A stretch of DNA of 64,000 nt from AA29 sp041481445 (lineage in GTDB: Bacteria; Acidobacteriota; Vicinamibacteria; Fen-336). Numbering within the stretch: position 1 is the stretch's first letter; every line of letters starts with the position of its first letter. The notes under the pieces are model-generated. The model ran no database searches, was not told the DNA's origin, and saw only the letters and a list, made by a program, of their open reading frames with translations. A program made the translations under genes and the position numbers. Location of the stretch: contig JBGPBV010000007.1 of NCBI GenBank assembly GCA_041481445.1, positions 1-64,000 of the forward strand. Reading direction: 5' to 3'. Below are positions 16,036 to 25,268 of the stretch, one piece after another.

Positions 16036-16764
16036 ATGAACCCTCGCCTCGAACGACTGATCCACCTCCAACGAGCGGACAGCGATCTGCGACGGACCCA
16101 GGAGGGGCTGGCCGAGATCCCCAAGCGCAAGGCGGAGCTGGAAGCGGAGCTCGCCGCCGGGCGCGCCCGTCTCGAGCGGGCGAAGGTCGAGCTGGACGAA
16201 TCCCTCAAGGCCCGCCGGCGCCACGAGGGCTCGCTCCAGGACCTCGAAAGCAAGCGCTCGCGGTACAAGAGCCAGCTCATGGAGGTGAAGACCAACAAGG
16301 AGTACACGGCCATGCTCCACGAGATCGAGGGGGTGGAGCGCGAGATCCGCGGCATCGAGGACCAGGTGCTCACGGAGATGGAGAAGGCGGAGACGCTGGC
16401 GGCCGAGATCAAGGCCGAGGAGGCCGCCTTCAAGGCCCGCGAGGAGCGGCATCGCGCGGCCGTCCGCGGCCTCGAGGAGCGCGCGCGGGTGCTGGAGGCG
16501 GACGCCGGACGTCTGGGGGCCGAGCGTGACCAGGTCGCGCAAGGCATCGACGAGGACACCCTCGACCTCTTCCAGCGCGTGGCGCGCCTGCGCGGCTCCG
16601 CCATGGCCGAGGCCCGCGACAACATGTGCCAGGTCTGCCACGTGAAGCTGCGCCTGCAGATGTACGTGGACCTCAAGCGCAACGAGGAGATCGTGCAGTG
16701 CCCGGCCTGCAACCGCATCCTCTATTACGAGCCGCCCGTCCCCGTGACCGTCCCCGAGCCCTGA
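16036..16764 (+). CDS. Coiled-coil protein with C-terminal C4 zinc ribbon
   Basis: A 242-residue protein of the widely conserved bacterial 'zinc ribbon domain-containing/CT398-like' family. Residues 5-185 form long antiparallel coiled-coil helices rich in Glu, Lys and Arg; the invariant-looking TNKEYTAMLHEIE marks the hairpin turn. The C-terminus has a zinc ribbon with CQVC and CPAC pairs (about residues 199-202 and 222-225). A role in nucleic-acid or protein-complex binding is suggested for the family but not established. A TAGAAT hexamer lies close upstream of the ATG, behind a 13-base palindrome ATTCCCCGGGAAT (16005-16017), so transcription may begin very near the start codon. The RNase H gene follows directly. 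Confidence 0.85.
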   Translation: MNPRLERLIHLQRADSDLRRTQEGLAEIPKRKAELEAELAAGRARLERAKVELDESLKARRRHEGSLQDLESKRSRYKSQLMEVKTNKEYTAMLHEIEGVEREIRGIEDQVLTEMEKAETLAAEIKAEEAAFKAREERHRAAVRGLEERARVLEADAGRLGAERDQVAQGIDEDTLDLFQRVARLRGSAMAEARDNMCQVCHVKLRLQMYVDLKRNEEIVQCPACNRILYYEPPVPVTVPEP

Positions 16765-17201
16765 CCCTGGTCGCGGCGCCCCTGAGCGAATCCCTCCACA
16801 TCCACATCGACGGAGCCAGCCGCGGCAATCCGGGCGAGGCCGGCTTCGGCGTCTACGTGACCACGCCCGACGGGACGCCCGTGGCCGAGCTCTACGGCTA
16901 CCTCGGGCGGGCCAGCAACAACGTCGCCGAGTACCAGGCCCTCATCCACGCCCTGCGCTACGCCTCCGAGCAGGGCGCCTCACGCGTGAAGGTGTTCTCG
17001 GACTCCGAGCTGGTGGTGCGGCAGATCGGCGGGCAATACCGGGTCAAGCATCCGGACATGGTGCCGCTGCATTCGCTGGCCAGGGGCCTGCTCTCGCGAT
17101 TCCGGGAGGCGAGCGTCTCCCACGTCCGCCGCGCGCAGAACAAGGACGCGGACCGCCTGGCGAACCAGGCGCTGGACGAGAAGGCCTCCAAGCTCAAGTA
17201 G
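16698..17201 (+). CDS. Ribonuclease HI-family protein
   Basis: An RNase HI-fold nuclease, which cuts the RNA strand of RNA-DNA hybrids. The four acidic active-site residues are recognisable in HIDGASRGNPG, NNVAEYQAL, FSDSELVV and KDADRLANQAL. It lacks the basic-protrusion handle of E. coli RNase HI, like the YpdQ/RnhA-type short homologues. The start is uncertain. GTG 16698 is the nearest accepted start and has GAGGAG eight bases upstream, giving 167 residues, but the conserved domain begins only at about 16797 and translation may use a rare CTG start (16761, 16767 or 16782) coupled to the preceding gene. Its 3' end overlaps the convergent gene by 8 bases. Confidence 0.85.
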   Translation: MPGLQPHPLLRAARPRDRPRALTLVAAPLSESLHIHIDGASRGNPGEAGFGVYVTTPDGTPVAELYGYLGRASNNVAEYQALIHALRYASEQGASRVKVFSDSELVVRQIGGQYRVKHPDMVPLHSLARGLLSRFREASVSHVRRAQNKDADRLANQALDEKASKLK

Positions 17202-17904
17202 GCCTGGCGAACCCGACGAAGTTGACCATCCGCCCCGCCCGCTTCCCTTCCCGCCGGTACGAGTGGTACAGGTCGGCGCGGCACATCGTGCAGTCCGCGA
17301 CGTGGTGGATGTGGTCGGGGGCGAGGCCGGCCTCCTCGAGCTGCCGGACGTTCGCCGCGCGCACGTCGAGGTGGGGCCGCCCACGAGGTCCCGGACGGAA
17401 GAACGCGGCGCCGGCGGGGCCGAAGGCTTCCTGGAGCTCCGGCCCGACCTCGTAGCAGCACGGACCGATCGACGGCCCGAGGGCGGCGACGAGGTCGGAC
17501 GGCTTCGATCCGCGCGCGGCCAGGGCCGCGACCGCCTCGCGCGCCACGCCCGCGAGCGTCCCCCGCCAGCCCGCGTGCACGGCCGCGATCCGGCGCTGGA
17601 CGGGATCCACGAGCAGGACCGGCTGGCAGTCCGCGGTCTCGATGCCGAGGATCAAGCCGGGCTCCTCGGCGACGGACGCGTCCGCCTCCGGATGTCCTTC
17701 CCACGGCGCCGCCCGCACGCGGCACCCATGCACCTGCCTGAGGAGCTGCAGCCGTCCCGCGCCGGCCAGGGCCTGTGCGACGCGGCGCCGCGTCTCGTCG
17801 CGATCCTCCCAGCCGGCGGGACCGAGCCTCTGCTCGAACCCGTGCACGAGTCCCGGTATCGCGTCCAGGGCGGGGACGGTGGCGGCGCGCAGGGTGCGGC
17901 TCAT
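17194..17904 (-). CDS. YfiH/LACC1-family purine nucleoside phosphorylase
   Basis: A 236-residue member of the YfiH/PgeF/LACC1 family (formerly 'multicopper polyphenol oxidase'). Family members are zinc enzymes with purine nucleoside phosphorylase/adenosine deaminase activity and have a reported role in clearing aberrant peptidoglycan precursors. The metal and active-site motifs are visible: QVHG, ETADCQPVLL, AVHAGWRGT, and GPSIGPCCYEVG. The C-terminus VADCTMCRADLYHSYRREG carries the usual final Cys/His cluster. The ATG at 17904 gives the normal length. Confidence 0.9.
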   Translation of the reverse strand: MSRTLRAATVPALDAIPGLVHGFEQRLGPAGWEDRDETRRRVAQALAGAGRLQLLRQVHGCRVRAAPWEGHPEADASVAEEPGLILGIETADCQPVLLVDPVQRRIAAVHAGWRGTLAGVAREAVAALAARGSKPSDLVAALGPSIGPCCYEVGPELQEAFGPAGAAFFRPGPRGRPHLDVRAANVRQLEEAGLAPDHIHHVADCTMCRADLYHSYRREGKRAGRMVNFVGFARPT

Positions 17905-17918
17905 CCGACCATCGTAAG

Positions 17919-19499
17919 TCAGGCCGCGCGCGGGCGGCGCGCGACCGCGCGAGCGATCACGCCGCCGAGGACGGCCAGCGCCACCCCCTCGAACACCACC
18001 AGGCAGGCGTGCATGGGCAGCACGTACCGGAACTCGAAGTGCACGATGGACTGGAAGGCCGCCTGGTAGACGGGCACGAGGAGGAGGAAGGCCGCGCGCC
18101 GCGGGGCCACCGCGAAGAGCGCGATCGCTCCCAGCAGGACGAGCGGCAGCGCGACGGCCGTGAGCACGAGCTGGACCGGACGCAGGACCGGACGCAGGGG
18201 TGATCCGAGGCGGCCCAGCGAGACGGCGTCCCGGCTGGTGATCCGCGGCCGCAGGCGGGCCAGGAGCTCGGGGCCGTACAGGTGGGCGGCGGAGCGTCCC
18301 TGTCCCGGCTCGTGCAGCGCGCGGAGGACCTCGTCCGCGACCGTGCCCCTGGGCGCCACCGCCGGGGCGTCCGCGCCCACGAAATCGAGCATCTGCCCCG
18401 CCCGTCGCAGGGCGACGCCCGTGAACCAGACGGGATGGGCGCGGATCACGGCCAGGCTGCGGCGGACGCGATCGCGGTCGCGACGGATCCCGTCCGGCGA
18501 GCCCCACCAATCGCCGTAGCGCGAGTCGCCGTAGAGCCGCGCCTCCTGGGCGGCCACGTCGATGTCGTCCGTGCGCGTGTCCCAGGCGTTGCCGCTGGCC
18601 TCGCCGAGTCCCTCCCACAGCACGACGCCGAGGTTGATGCTCACGGGCACGAACGCACGGTAGAGGACGAAGTTCCGGATCGTGATGGGCGCGATCGCCG
18701 CCACCGCGCCCGCCGTGATCGCGGCGGCGATGGCCAGCGGCCGCCGCCCGCGCCGCCGCCCGGCCAGGGCGGCCATGCCCATCGCCACCGCCGGACCCAG
18801 GAGCAGCAGGTTCGGCCGTAGCCACACGGCGAGCCCCAGGAGGACGCCCGCGGCCAGCGCGCGCAGGAGGGAGAGGCGCGGCCCGCGCCGCACGGCGGGG
18901 GCCAGCAGCACGAGCGCGCCCAGCACCGGCACCGCGCACACCACGTCCGGCGTGAGCAGGGCCGAGTAGTAGGCCAGGTGCGGCAGGACGCCCGCGACCA
19001 GGCCGGCGGCCACGGCCGCCCGGCGCGCGAGCAGCACGTCCGCGAGCAGGAAGACCAGAGCGGGCACGAGCGCGTTGAGGGCGTTCTGGAGGAGCTGCAC
19101 CGCGAACAGGCCGCGGCCGGCAAGGCGGTAGAGCGCGGCCAGCAGGATCGAGTAGCCGGGTGGTCGCGACAGGAGCGCGGTATCGGAGGGATCGACGCCG
19201 GAGACGAAGAGGAGGCCGTCGCCGCGCAGGATGGAGGCCGCCCCCTCGTCGTAGCGCGACATCATCCGCGAGCCGGGCTGCTCCTGGGATTCGAGGCCGG
19301 GGGCCAGGTCGACCGCGTAGAGCGAGCGCACCGCGAAGGCGACGAGGAACACGCCGGCCATCCAGGCCGCGCGGCGGTGCCGGCGGCGGGGGCCGAGCAG
19401 GCGGAAGAGGCGGCGGATCACGCGCGGCAAAGGTCGCACAGTCCGCGCGACCTTGCCAACGGCGCGAACGGCATGGTAAGACCAGTCGTTTGAGCACAC
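17919..19499 (-). CDS. Polytopic membrane glycosyltransferase-like protein (GT39/ArnT type)
   Basis: Up to 526 residues with roughly ten predicted transmembrane segments. The first periplasmic loop contains the acidic pair and sequence SRYDEGAASILRGDG (DE motif) and the later RPPGYSILLAALY, both typical of GT39/ArnT-like transferases that use polyprenyl-phosphate sugars. A long periplasmic loop (about 285-390) lacks cysteines. The start is uncertain: the longest frame begins with a GTG at 19499, and a GTG at 19439 would leave more room for the divergent promoter. It lies 14 bases downstream of the YfiH gene in the same orientation. The substrate is unknown. Confidence 0.7.
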   Translation of the reverse strand: MCSNDWSYHAVRAVGKVARTVRPLPRVIRRLFRLLGPRRRHRRAAWMAGVFLVAFAVRSLYAVDLAPGLESQEQPGSRMMSRYDEGAASILRGDGLLFVSGVDPSDTALLSRPPGYSILLAALYRLAGRGLFAVQLLQNALNALVPALVFLLADVLLARRAAVAAGLVAGVLPHLAYYSALLTPDVVCAVPVLGALVLLAPAVRRGPRLSLLRALAAGVLLGLAVWLRPNLLLLGPAVAMGMAALAGRRRGRRPLAIAAAITAGAVAAIAPITIRNFVLYRAFVPVSINLGVVLWEGLGEASGNAWDTRTDDIDVAAQEARLYGDSRYGDWWGSPDGIRRDRDRVRRSLAVIRAHPVWFTGVALRRAGQMLDFVGADAPAVAPRGTVADEVLRALHEPGQGRSAAHLYGPELLARLRPRITSRDAVSLGRLGSPLRPVLRPVQLVLTAVALPLVLLGAIALFAVAPRRAAFLLLVPVYQAAFQSIVHFEFRYVLPMHACLVVFEGVALAVLGGVIARAVARRPRAA

Positions 19500-19558
19500 T
19501 CTCCGCCCCCGCGCCGGACGCCGTCGTGGCGCCTCTTCCCGAGCCGCGCGGGGACCGG

Positions 19559-21910
19559 ATGACCGCCGATTTCCTCCGCGCCGCCCGGGCCGCCGTCTTC
19601 GGGAGCACGCTGCTCCCCCTCGTCACCACCCTCTGCAGCGCCTGGCTCCTGTCCAGCCCCGACCATCACGTGGGCCTGCGCGAGGTGATGGCGCACCTCG
19701 GGATGATCGCGGCCGTCAACGCCCTGGTCGCGGCCGCGCTCTGGCGATGGGGAAGGGCGCTCGACGGCTGGGGGCGGGGCCAGGCGGCCTTCCTCGACAC
19801 CCTGCCCGCGCGGCGGGTGGACGTGGCCATCGTGGCCGCGGCCGCGGTGAGCCTCTTCCTGGAGCTGGCGGTGATCCGCTGGCAGGGCTCGGTCTTCGAG
19901 CTGTTCGCGCTCTACAAGAACCTGGGCCTGCTCGCCTGCTTCGCGGGCCTCGGACTGGGCTACGCGCTGGCCGGGCGCGACCGTCTCCCCCTCTTCGCCA
20001 CCCTGCCCCTCCTCGGCTGGCAGATGCTCGTGTTGACCTGCCTGCGCCACGGCCTGCCCGGTCCCGCCATCGAGACCAACGGCTACTCCTGGCGGGTGCA
20101 GAGCCTGCTGGCCACGCCGTTCCCGGAGCAGCGCAACATCGGCTTCGCCACCGCGCAGACCGCCGGCCAGTTCGTGGCCGCCTATGCGTTCCTCTCCGTG
20201 CTCTTCGTCCTCAGCGCGCTCGCCTTCCTGCCCGTGGGCCAGCTCTGCGGGCGCTTGATGGCGCGGCGCGAGCAGCTCCACGCCTACGCGCTCAACCTGG
20301 CGGGCAGCCTGGCCGGCGTCGTGCTGCTCCTCGTGGCCAGCGCGCTCTGGACACCGCCTCTCGTCTGGTTCGCCCCCCTCTTCGCCCTGCTCCTCGTCTT
20401 CCAGAGCTTCGACCGGAAGGTCCTGCTCGCGGGGGCGGGGGCGGCGCTGGCGGCCGCGGTCGTGCTGGCCTGGCCGGTCTCGTTCCAGTGGGAGCGCATC
20501 TACTCGCCCTACCAGGTGATCGAGCACGGCCCCGGCGAGCGTGGCTACACCACCATCCGCGCCGCCGGCCACTACTACCAGAGGGTCCACGACCTCTCGC
20601 CGGCCGCCCAGGCCAGCTCGGAGAGCCGCCGCCGGATCGCCTTCTACTACGAGCTGCCCTACCGCGTTCACGGCGCGCCCACCAAGGTGGCCATCCTCGG
20701 GGCCGGCACCGGCAACGACGTGGCCGCCGCCCTGCGCGCGGGGGCGGAGTACGTCGACGCGATCGAGATCGACCCCGTCATCCTCCGCCTGGGCCAGCTC
20801 TACCACCCCGAGAAGCCCTACGACGATTTCCGCGTGCGCCGGATCGTGAACGACGCGCGCACCTACCTGCGAACGACGCCCGAGACCTACGACCTCATCG
20901 TCTACGGCCTCCTCGACTCGCACACGCTGCTCAGCCACGCCTCCAGCGTGCGGCTGGAGTCGTTCGTCTACACCGTGGAGGGCATCCGGGAGGCGCGGGC
21001 GCGCCTGAAGGAGGACGGCCTGCTCAGCCTCTCGTTCGCGGTGGTGTCGAAGGAGATCGGCCGCAAGATCTACCTCATGATGACGGAGGCCTTCGACGGG
21101 CGGCCCCCGCTGTGCCTGCGCGGGGCCTACGACGGCTCGGTCATCTTCCTCCAGCGCAAGAACGGCGGGGTCACCGTGCCCGAGAGCCTGACCCTGAACC
21201 GGCGCGAGGGCTTCTGGGCCATGGAGCGCTTCGAGGACGCGAGCGTGCGGGCCGACGTCTCCACCGACGACTGGCCCTTCCTCTACATGGCGGAACGCGT
21301 CTACCCCCTCTCGTACGTCTTCATGGGGTTGCTCGTGATCGCCCTCTCCCTTCTCCTCGTCTCCAACTTCACGGGCGAGCGGCCCGCTTTCAGCCACGCC
21401 GTGTTCTTCTTCCTGGGCGCCGCCTTCATGCTCGTCGAGACCAAGGCCATCACGGAGCTCGGCCTCACCTTCGGCAACACCTGGCACGTCATCGGGATCT
21501 CGATCGCGGGCATCCTGGCCATGGCCTTCCTGGCCACGGTGGTGGTGAGCCGGTGGAGGATCCGGGCGGTGGCGGTGCCGTTCCTCCTGCTCCTGGCCAG
21601 CCTGGGCGCGGGATGGTGGGTGTCGCGCGCGGGAGGGTTCGCGCCCACGGCGGCGGGGAAGCTCGCGGCCGTCGGCCTGCTGAGCCTGCCGATCTTCTTC
21701 TCCGGGATCCTGTTCGCGCGCTTCCTGGACACGGGCGTGGGCATCGCGGGGGCGATGGCGGTGAACCTGCTCGGGGCGATGGTGGGCGGCCTGCTCGAGT
21801 ACAACGCGATGTACTTCGGGTTCCGGTTCCTCTACGGCCTGGCCGCCGCCCTCTACGCCTGCGCGTTCCTGCTCGCCGGGAGGGCCTCCGTCCGCTTGCG
21901 CGCCCAGTGA
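19559..21910 (+). CDS. Multi-pass membrane protein with internal spermidine-synthase-like domain
   Basis: A 783-residue protein built as a membrane-methyltransferase sandwich. About eight N-terminal transmembrane segments run to near residue 305. They are followed by a Rossmann-fold SpeE-like domain (residues ~320-580) with KVAILGAGTGNDVAAAL, the acidic VDAIEIDPVI and YDLIVYGLLDSH, and then a further six or seven transmembrane helices at the C-terminus. This is the 'spermidine synthase-like integral membrane' architecture, whose substrates are unknown. ATG 19559 is used; a TTG at 19490 would add 23 residues. Its stop overlaps the GTG of the next membrane-protein gene. Confidence 0.8.
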   Translation: MTADFLRAARAAVFGSTLLPLVTTLCSAWLLSSPDHHVGLREVMAHLGMIAAVNALVAAALWRWGRALDGWGRGQAAFLDTLPARRVDVAIVAAAAVSLFLELAVIRWQGSVFELFALYKNLGLLACFAGLGLGYALAGRDRLPLFATLPLLGWQMLVLTCLRHGLPGPAIETNGYSWRVQSLLATPFPEQRNIGFATAQTAGQFVAAYAFLSVLFVLSALAFLPVGQLCGRLMARREQLHAYALNLAGSLAGVVLLLVASALWTPPLVWFAPLFALLLVFQSFDRKVLLAGAGAALAAAVVLAWPVSFQWERIYSPYQVIEHGPGERGYTTIRAAGHYYQRVHDLSPAAQASSESRRRIAFYYELPYRVHGAPTKVAILGAGTGNDVAAALRAGAEYVDAIEIDPVILRLGQLYHPEKPYDDFRVRRIVNDARTYLRTTPETYDLIVYGLLDSHTLLSHASSVRLESFVYTVEGIREARARLKEDGLLSLSFAVVSKEIGRKIYLMMTEAFDGRPPLCLRGAYDGSVIFLQRKNGGVTVPESLTLNRREGFWAMERFEDASVRADVSTDDWPFLYMAERVYPLSYVFMGLLVIALSLLLVSNFTGERPAFSHAVFFFLGAAFMLVETKAITELGLTFGNTWHVIGISIAGILAMAFLATVVVSRWRIRAVAVPFLLLLASLGAGWWVSRAGGFAPTAAGKLAAVGLLSLPIFFSGILFARFLDTGVGIAGAMAVNLLGAMVGGLLEYNAMYFGFRFLYGLAAALYACAFLLAGRASVRLRAQ

Positions 21911-23667
21911 CCGGGCGGGCCCTCGCGCGACGCCTCGCTTCCCCTCCCCCCTGCGTGTGGGTCGCGCTCGCCCTCGCCGCCTACGCCGCCCTCGCCGTCG
22001 CTTCCGAGCGGGGCAAGTCCGCCGTCTTCGACGAGGTCATCCACCTCCCGCCGGGCTGGGCCGCCCTGAAGCTCGGCGACCACCGGATGAACCCGCTGCA
22101 CCCGCCGCTGGCCCGGATCATCGCGGCGGCGCCTCTCCTGTTCATGGACGTCAGGGTCGATCCGGACGACCTGGCCTGGCGCACCGCGCGGCCGTGGGAG
22201 TGGGGCAAGCGGTTCCTGTATCGCTGGAACGACGGCGATCGCCTGCTGTTCTGGGGCCGGCTGCCCATCGTGGCCCTGGCCATGGTCCTGGCCGTCACCG
22301 TCTTCTGGTGGGCCCGCCGTCTCTGGGGCCTGCCCGCCGGCTTCCTCGCGCTCGTACTGTGCGTGCTCAGCCCCGACGTCCTCGCCCACGGCCATCTCGT
22401 CACGAACGACCTGCCCGTCGTGCTGTTCGTGTTCCTGTCCGTCGTCCTCTTCGAGCGGCTGGTCGAGCGGGTCACCGTCGTGCGGGCGATCGCGGTCGCC
22501 CTGGCCGTCGGCGCGGCGTTCGCGACGAAGTTCTCCGCCTTCGCCATCCCGCCCATCCTGGCCGCGCTCGCGCTCGTGGTGGCCTGGCGTCCCGAGCCGC
22601 TGGCGGTCGCGATCGGCACGCCGCGCGCGGTCTCGGGCCGCGCGCGGAAGCTGGGCCTGCTCGCGGTCGTGCTGGTGGCGATCGGGGCCCTGGCCCTCGC
22701 CGTCGTCTGGGCCGCCTACGGATTCCGCTCCGCGCTGACTCCGGATCCCGCCGTCGATGCCTTCATGCACGGCAGCGACGCGCCCCCGGCCAGCCCCGTG
22801 CTCCGCGTCGGCGCCTCCCTCACGCGCGGCCGGCTCCTGCCCGAGGCCTGGGTCTGGGGGTTCCTGAACTGCTTCAAGTCGTTCGCGAGCCGCCCGTCGT
22901 TCCTGCTCGGGCACTGCTCGGACACGGGCTGGTGGTACTACTTCCCGGTCGCGATCGCGCTCAAGGCACCGCTGCCGCTGCTCGTCCTCGTCGGCGCCGC
23001 CGCCGTTCTGGCCTGGACGCGCCCGGCGGGGGGGCGCGCGCAATGGTTCGTGTGGCTGCCTCCCGCGATGTTCCTCGCCCTGACCATGACGCAGAACATC
23101 AACATCGGACACCGGCACGTGCTGGGGATCTATCCCTTCTTGTTCGTGGCCGCTTCGCGCGTCGCGTCGCTCGCCTGGTCCTCGCGCCGGTCGTGGCCCC
23201 GAGCGGCGGTGGTGGCCCTGTCCGTCCTGTACGCGGCCAGCGTGCTCAGGGTGCATCCGAACTACCTCGCCTACTTCAACGAAGCCGCGGGCGGGCCGTC
23301 GCAGGGCTGGCGATGGCTCGTGGACTCGAACGTCGACTGGGGCCAGGACCTGCCCGGCCTCAAGAAGTACATGGACGCGAGCGGGATCGCGCGGGTGACC
23401 CTGTGCTACTTCGGGACGGCCGATCCCGGCTACTACGGGATCGCGTCGGACCGCCTGCCCGGGTACCAGCCGCCGCCGCCCTCGAGCCTCACCCGGACGA
23501 TCCGCAAGGGCGACGTCGTCGCGATCAGCGCCACTCACCTCCAGGGCCTGTACCTCGACCCGGAGATGCAGCCGCTGATGGCGCAATTTCGAGCGAGGGC
23601 CCCCGTGGCGACGATCGGATACTCGATCTTCGTGTATCGCGCCGACTTCGACTGGACGCTGCCCTAG
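21907..23667 (+). CDS. Polytopic glycosyltransferase of the GT39/PMT-like type
   Basis: A 586-residue membrane protein whose GTG start overlaps the stop of the spermidine-synthase-like gene (GTGA). The first extracytoplasmic loop has FDEVIHLPPGW with the acidic catalytic-type pair and HRMNPLHPPLARI, both characteristic of dolichyl/undecaprenyl-phosphate-sugar transferases. About eleven hydrophobic segments follow. The soluble C-terminal part has the conserved block LVDSNVDWGQDLPGLKKYM seen in this bacterial subfamily. It probably glycosylates an envelope component. Donor and acceptor cannot be read from the sequence. It ends overlapping the convergent gene by 4 bases. Confidence 0.8.
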   Translation: MTGRALARRLASPPPCVWVALALAAYAALAVASERGKSAVFDEVIHLPPGWAALKLGDHRMNPLHPPLARIIAAAPLLFMDVRVDPDDLAWRTARPWEWGKRFLYRWNDGDRLLFWGRLPIVALAMVLAVTVFWWARRLWGLPAGFLALVLCVLSPDVLAHGHLVTNDLPVVLFVFLSVVLFERLVERVTVVRAIAVALAVGAAFATKFSAFAIPPILAALALVVAWRPEPLAVAIGTPRAVSGRARKLGLLAVVLVAIGALALAVVWAAYGFRSALTPDPAVDAFMHGSDAPPASPVLRVGASLTRGRLLPEAWVWGFLNCFKSFASRPSFLLGHCSDTGWWYYFPVAIALKAPLPLLVLVGAAAVLAWTRPAGGRAQWFVWLPPAMFLALTMTQNINIGHRHVLGIYPFLFVAASRVASLAWSSRRSWPRAAVVALSVLYAASVLRVHPNYLAYFNEAAGGPSQGWRWLVDSNVDWGQDLPGLKKYMDASGIARVTLCYFGTADPGYYGIASDRLPGYQPPPPSSLTRTIRKGDVVAISATHLQGLYLDPEMQPLMAQFRARAPVATIGYSIFVYRADFDWTLP

Positions 23668-25199
23668 AAGAACCTCCACCAGCAGGCGATCGCGATCGTC
23701 ACCGGGGCCAGCGTGGCGGCGAGGACGGCCGCGGAGACCGCGCTGGGCGCGCCCTGGTCGGCCTCGCCGGACGGCCGCGCGAGGGCGGCCACGAGCAGGA
23801 CGGGCATGATCGGGATCCAGATCCGGCCCACCTCGCCGCGCGTCTGCCCGGACAGGAGGAGGAGGGCCAGCGCCGCGGCCGCCCCCAGGCGGAAGGCCTC
23901 GTCGGGCTGGAGGCGGGCGCGGGCGAGCAGGCGCCGGCCCGACCACGCGATCGCGAGGACGAGCGAGGCGGCGATCGGCGGCCCGAGGAAGAGGCCGAGA
24001 TCGAGGGGATCGAACACCAGCCAGAGGGCGTAGTCCCGCGGCTCGGTGAAGAACTCGCGATGGATGCGGAGGGCCTCCGCCGCGGACGCGAGCGGATGGT
24101 GGCCGACCAGGGCCGGGGCGAGGAACGCCGCCGCCGTGACCGCCGCCGCCAGCGCGCCGCGCGCGACCCCGCGCACGAGGGAACGGCCGGCCGCCCAGGA
24201 GGCGCAGAGCACGGCCGTCCCCCCGACGATCAGGAACGCCGGGGCCCCGTAGGACAGCGCGACCGCCATCCCGCCGGCCAGGCCGGCCAGCGCCGACCAG
24301 GCCACGGCCCGCCCGCGGCTCTCGCCGGTGAGCGCACGGGCGAGCGCGGCCGCGGAGAGCGCGACGGGCAGGGCGAGGGCCTGGTCGAGCTGCGGCAGCA
24401 TGAGGACGGGGCCGGGCAGGAGGCTCCAGAGGATGCCGACGCGCGCGGACGCGAGCGGCCCGAGGCCGACTCCGCGCGCCAGCGCCGCCACCGGCCAGGC
24501 GGTCAGGGCGCACGCGGCCAGGATCAGGAGGCCACCGAGCACGCCTCCGGCGCGGGCGGCCGCGCTGTGCTCCGGCCGCGGCCGGCGCGGGTTCGAGTCG
24601 GGCAGGCCAGACACCGACAACACCGTGCGCGTGAGCGCGGGGGAGCTCTCGCACAGCGCGATGAGGCCGCGATAGACCAGTACGGGACCGGGCGGGTGCG
24701 TGGCCGCGTGCTTGGCCCCCTTCCGGAAGGTCGGGAGCAGCACGTCGTGGTTGCGGAGGAACTCGATCGGGTCCTCCGCCTCCGGGGCGATCGCGACCGT
24801 GTAGTACGAAGTCGCCGTGCGGTAGGCGACACGGCCGAACAGCGTGGGCAGGGCGCCGTCGGGCTCCATCGCGATCAAGGCCAGCGGCAGGGCGAGGCCG
24901 AGGAGCGACCCCGCGGTGAGGAGCGCCCGTCGCGCCGCCTCGCCCGCGGCGCGCGCCCGCGCGGACCCCGAGGCGGCCAGGAGCGCGACCGCCGCCAGCA
25001 CGGCCAGGAGGGCGGGCCAGAGAGGGCCGGTGGTGCCCACGTCGCGAAGCGGCCACTGCCACTCCGGCGGGTAGGGCGCGGGCCCGCGCAACCAGGGCAG
25101 GCGGTCGCCCCACGCGGCCGCCAGGAACGTGACGGTGGCGGCGACCCAGAGCGCGCGCTCGCGGCGAGACGGCTCGCCCAGGGGCGCTCCCGTCAGCAT
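23664..25199 (-). CDS. Polytopic membrane protein, possible lipid-linked-sugar glycosyltransferase
   Basis: A 511-residue protein with about twelve hydrophobic segments. A long first extracytoplasmic loop contains the block TFRKGAKHAATHPPGPVLVY; the His-Pro-Pro-Gly-Pro part resembles the PPG motif of GT-C-fold glycosyltransferases. No clear DE motif is seen, so the assignment is weaker than for its neighbour. The ATG at 25199 is chosen; 69 bases separate it from the divergent lipoprotein gene, enough for a shared promoter region. The three polytopic proteins of this region may serve one glycan pathway, an inference from proximity. Confidence 0.6.
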   Translation of the reverse strand: MLTGAPLGEPSRRERALWVAATVTFLAAAWGDRLPWLRGPAPYPPEWQWPLRDVGTTGPLWPALLAVLAAVALLAASGSARARAAGEAARRALLTAGSLLGLALPLALIAMEPDGALPTLFGRVAYRTATSYYTVAIAPEAEDPIEFLRNHDVLLPTFRKGAKHAATHPPGPVLVYRGLIALCESSPALTRTVLSVSGLPDSNPRRPRPEHSAAARAGGVLGGLLILAACALTAWPVAALARGVGLGPLASARVGILWSLLPGPVLMLPQLDQALALPVALSAAALARALTGESRGRAVAWSALAGLAGGMAVALSYGAPAFLIVGGTAVLCASWAAGRSLVRGVARGALAAAVTAAAFLAPALVGHHPLASAAEALRIHREFFTEPRDYALWLVFDPLDLGLFLGPPIAASLVLAIAWSGRRLLARARLQPDEAFRLGAAAALALLLLSGQTRGEVGRIWIPIMPVLLVAALARPSGEADQGAPSAVSAAVLAATLAPVTIAIACWWRFF

Positions 25200-25268
25200 C
25201 GCGGGAGTATAACGTCGGGCTCCCGCGGGCGCCGTGCCCCGCGGGCGCCGTGCTAAGATGTCCGGTCC

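Noticed and set aside
16626..17201. Starting the RNase H gene at ATG 16626
   Set aside because: This would add a long Arg/Pro-rich stretch out of frame with family proteins and overlap the upstream gene by 139 bases.
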